NCBI RefSeq assembly: GCF_000178855.1
Contig: NZ_ADVG01000001.1
Coordinates: 1,488,001 to 1,552,000 of the forward strand
DNA length: 64,000 nt
Source: Ktedonobacter racemifer DSM 44963
Lineage (GTDB): Bacteria > Chloroflexota > Ktedonobacteria > Ktedonobacterales > Ktedonobacteraceae
Reading direction: 5' to 3'
Shown here: positions 62,750-64,000 of the stretch, piece by piece
Position numbering within the stretch: the first letter of the stretch is position 1
Layout of the letters: each line of letters starts with the position of its first letter
Notes under the pieces: generated by a model
What the model was told of the DNA's origin: nothing
Database searches by the model: none
What the model saw: the letters and a program-made list of their open reading frames with translations, nothing else
Program-made: the position numbers and the translations under genes

Positions 62750-62792
62750 ATACCCAAGCAGACGACACATAGGTTCCTCTTCGTTTGAAATA

Positions 62793-63595
62793 CTACAAAA
62801 CGCTGAAATAATTGCACGAAACACCGCCATCGAGCACAATAGCCTGACCCGTCAGCCAACCCGCGGCATCGGATGCAAGAAACAGTGCCAGTTCTGCGAC
62901 ATCTTCTGGCCGCCCAAAACGTCCCAGCGGGATATGATCAAGGCGTAACTTTCGTGCCGCCTCGTCAGCAAAAAAGTGCCGCACATGCTCAGTTTCGATC
63001 GGGCCGGGGCAGAGCGCGTTCACACGAATGCCATCTCTGCCAAATTGCACGGCCAGGGAATGCGTTAAAGCCACAATGGCTCCCTTGCTGGCACCATAGG
63101 CATCTTGCGGCTTGATGCAGCCCACGACCGCCAAGAACGAACTCATATTGACGACCGCACCACCGCCCGTCCGTTTGATATATGGTATAGCATATTTGCA
63201 GCACAAAGCGGTCCCTGTCACATTGATTGCGTAAATACGTGCCATCAGTTCAACATCCAGGGTCAGGACTGATTCGTCCTGATGGGGCATAACGCCAGCA
63301 TTATTGAAGATGGTATCCAGATGTCCCCAATCAGGATATCCACGTGTCCGAAGGTCTCAAGCACGCTGTCCACCATTGCTCGTACCTGCTGCTCATCCGC
63401 CACATCAGTACGCACAAACAGCGCTTTCCGCCCGATCTGGCGTATCGCGTCCAGCACAGGCTGTGCCTCCTCGGCAGTCGCCACGTCGGCAATCGCGACA
63501 TCGGCCCCCTCAAGGGCGAAGGCTTCCGCGATCCCGCGTCCGATGCCATGGGCAGCGCCAGTTACAATCGCGACCTTGCTAGCTAATTTGTTCAT
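62793..63595 (-). pseudogene. SDR-family oxidoreductase with a frameshift
   Basis: The first frame (from ATG 63595) gives MNKLASKVAIVTGAAHGIGR with the cofactor motif TGAAHGIG, to GHVDILIGD. The next frame gives IFNNAGVMPHQDES, NMSSFLAVVG (catalytic Ser), YGASKGA (YxxxK) and ends AIVLDGGVSCNYFSVL. The shift is near 63320, just before the NNAG motif. Without it, a typical SDR of about 265 residues. It may be a real mutation or a sequencing error. Confidence 0.85.
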
Positions 63596-63660
63596 TACAC
63601 GCCCTCCTTCTCATCCGACTCTTGTCCCTACGCTTCGCCAGCACCCCACCGGCTCAGCAG

Positions 63661-64000
63661 TCAGGATCGCTTCGTCTTCTTGTCGACTCCCTGCCAGATC
63701 GCCAGAATATCATCAGACGTGGCCACATCAAAGCGGTGACGCATCAAAAAGAGCGAGGCTTCATGCTGCCGCGGATCATCGCTCGCCACGCAATCTTCTG
63801 GCAGTACAACATAGTAATCGTTGAAGAGTGCGTCGCGCGCGGTAGACTCAACGCATCCCTCCGTGGTACAACCAGTCATAACCACTGTCTCGACCGCATT
63901 GCTGCGCAGAAGCAAATCCAGATTTGTCCCCCAGAAACCACTTGAGCGGTATTTTTGTACAATGAGATCGCCCGCTTCTGGAGCCAGTTCTGGAATGATT
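63661..64000 (-). CDS. isochorismatase-like cysteine hydrolase (partial)
   Basis: The C-terminal 113 residues; the 5' end is outside the window. It reads IIPELAPEAGDLIVQKYRSS (catalytic Lys), GFWGTNLDLLLRSN, then VVMTGCTTEGCVESTARDAL with the nucleophile Cys, and ends WQGVDKKTKRS. Different from the cysteine hydrolase at 6714-7250. Likely the upstream gene of the cluster with SDR, amidotransferase and GntR on the same strand; N-carbamoyl-compound hydrolases of this type often sit in catabolic clusters. Confidence 0.88.
   Translation of the reverse strand, partial: IIPELAPEAGDLIVQKYRSSGFWGTNLDLLLRSNAVETVVMTGCTTEGCVESTARDALFNDYYVVLPEDCVASDDPRQHEASLFLMRHRFDVATSDDILAIWQGVDKKTKRS

Larger units (their letters stand above)
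60183..62770 (-). pseudogene. class II glutamine amidotransferase, interrupted by a tnpB element and frameshifted
   Basis: The 5' end is at 62770: ATG TGT CGT CTG CTT GGG TAT (MCRLLGY), with the catalytic Cys2. A tnpB element (60938-62749) follows. On its other side the frame continues LAAFSVTREPVTVAHLLNNT, HLHGDSWGFAWYDE, to DTFLV near 60715, where a frameshift occurs; the next frame gives HLRWATPGFPLSIANTHPF and AFAHNGLI, to a stop at 60183. Class II (Ntn) amidotransferases release ammonia from glutamine. Two separate lesions mean it is not functional now. Confidence 0.88.

Overview
The window looks like chromosomal DNA of a GC-moderate, IS-rich, multicellular-type bacterium, most plausibly a Ktedonobacteria-like member of the Chloroflexota. 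That assignment is an inference from gene style (large LuxR/MalT regulators with an extra N-terminal domain, FHA-ABC fusion, fused alpha/beta E1 dehydrogenase, many tnpB-only elements, long unique palindromes after genes); no rRNA, tRNA or other taxonomic marker is present.

Layout. 0-6.5 kb: a membrane protein, an IS607 element with a decayed TnpB that splits a small membrane-protein gene, a decayed tnpB-only IS200/IS605 element, and a CPBP protease. 6.5-24 kb: housekeeping and accessory genes with little IS activity: cysteine hydrolase, ndk, a roadblock/TPR/M16 cluster, a zinc-ribbon protein, a fused 2-oxoacid dehydrogenase E1, a GH42 beta-galactosidase flanked by repeats, Nudix, amidohydrolase and a RecA-like ATPase. 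24-32 kb: a secreted Gly/Trp-rich protein, a two-lobed retropepsin-like protease, a HicB-DinB fusion, CoiA, YtxH. 29-38 kb: two sugar systems, namely a LevR-type sigma-54 activator next to a PTS IIB/IIC pair that has an excellent sigma-54 promoter, and a xylose-type ABC transporter (binding protein, ATPase, permease). 38-43.5 kb: Nudix, L,D-transpeptidase, FHA-ABC transporter, SDR.

43.5-64 kb is a mobile-element graveyard. A MalT-like LuxR regulator is cut in two by an IS607 element with an IS630 at its end. A tnpB-only element (51288-56469) contains an ISAs1 element (52661-56363, exact 9-bp target duplication), which contains a group II intron (53772-56137); removing each layer restores the sequence beneath. 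Farther right, a tnpB-only element (60938-62749) interrupts a class II glutamine amidotransferase gene right after MCRLLGY, and excision restores the frame. That gene lies in a minus-strand cluster (cysteine hydrolase, SDR, amidotransferase, GntR regulator) that also carries frameshifts, so the cluster is probably decaying.

Two themes recur: (i) long, nearly perfect palindromes with unrelated sequences placed just after stop codons, several containing the stop codon itself; (ii) tnpB genes transcribed from promoters so close to the ATG that their mRNAs should be leaderless. No CRISPR array, rRNA or tRNA gene was recognised.
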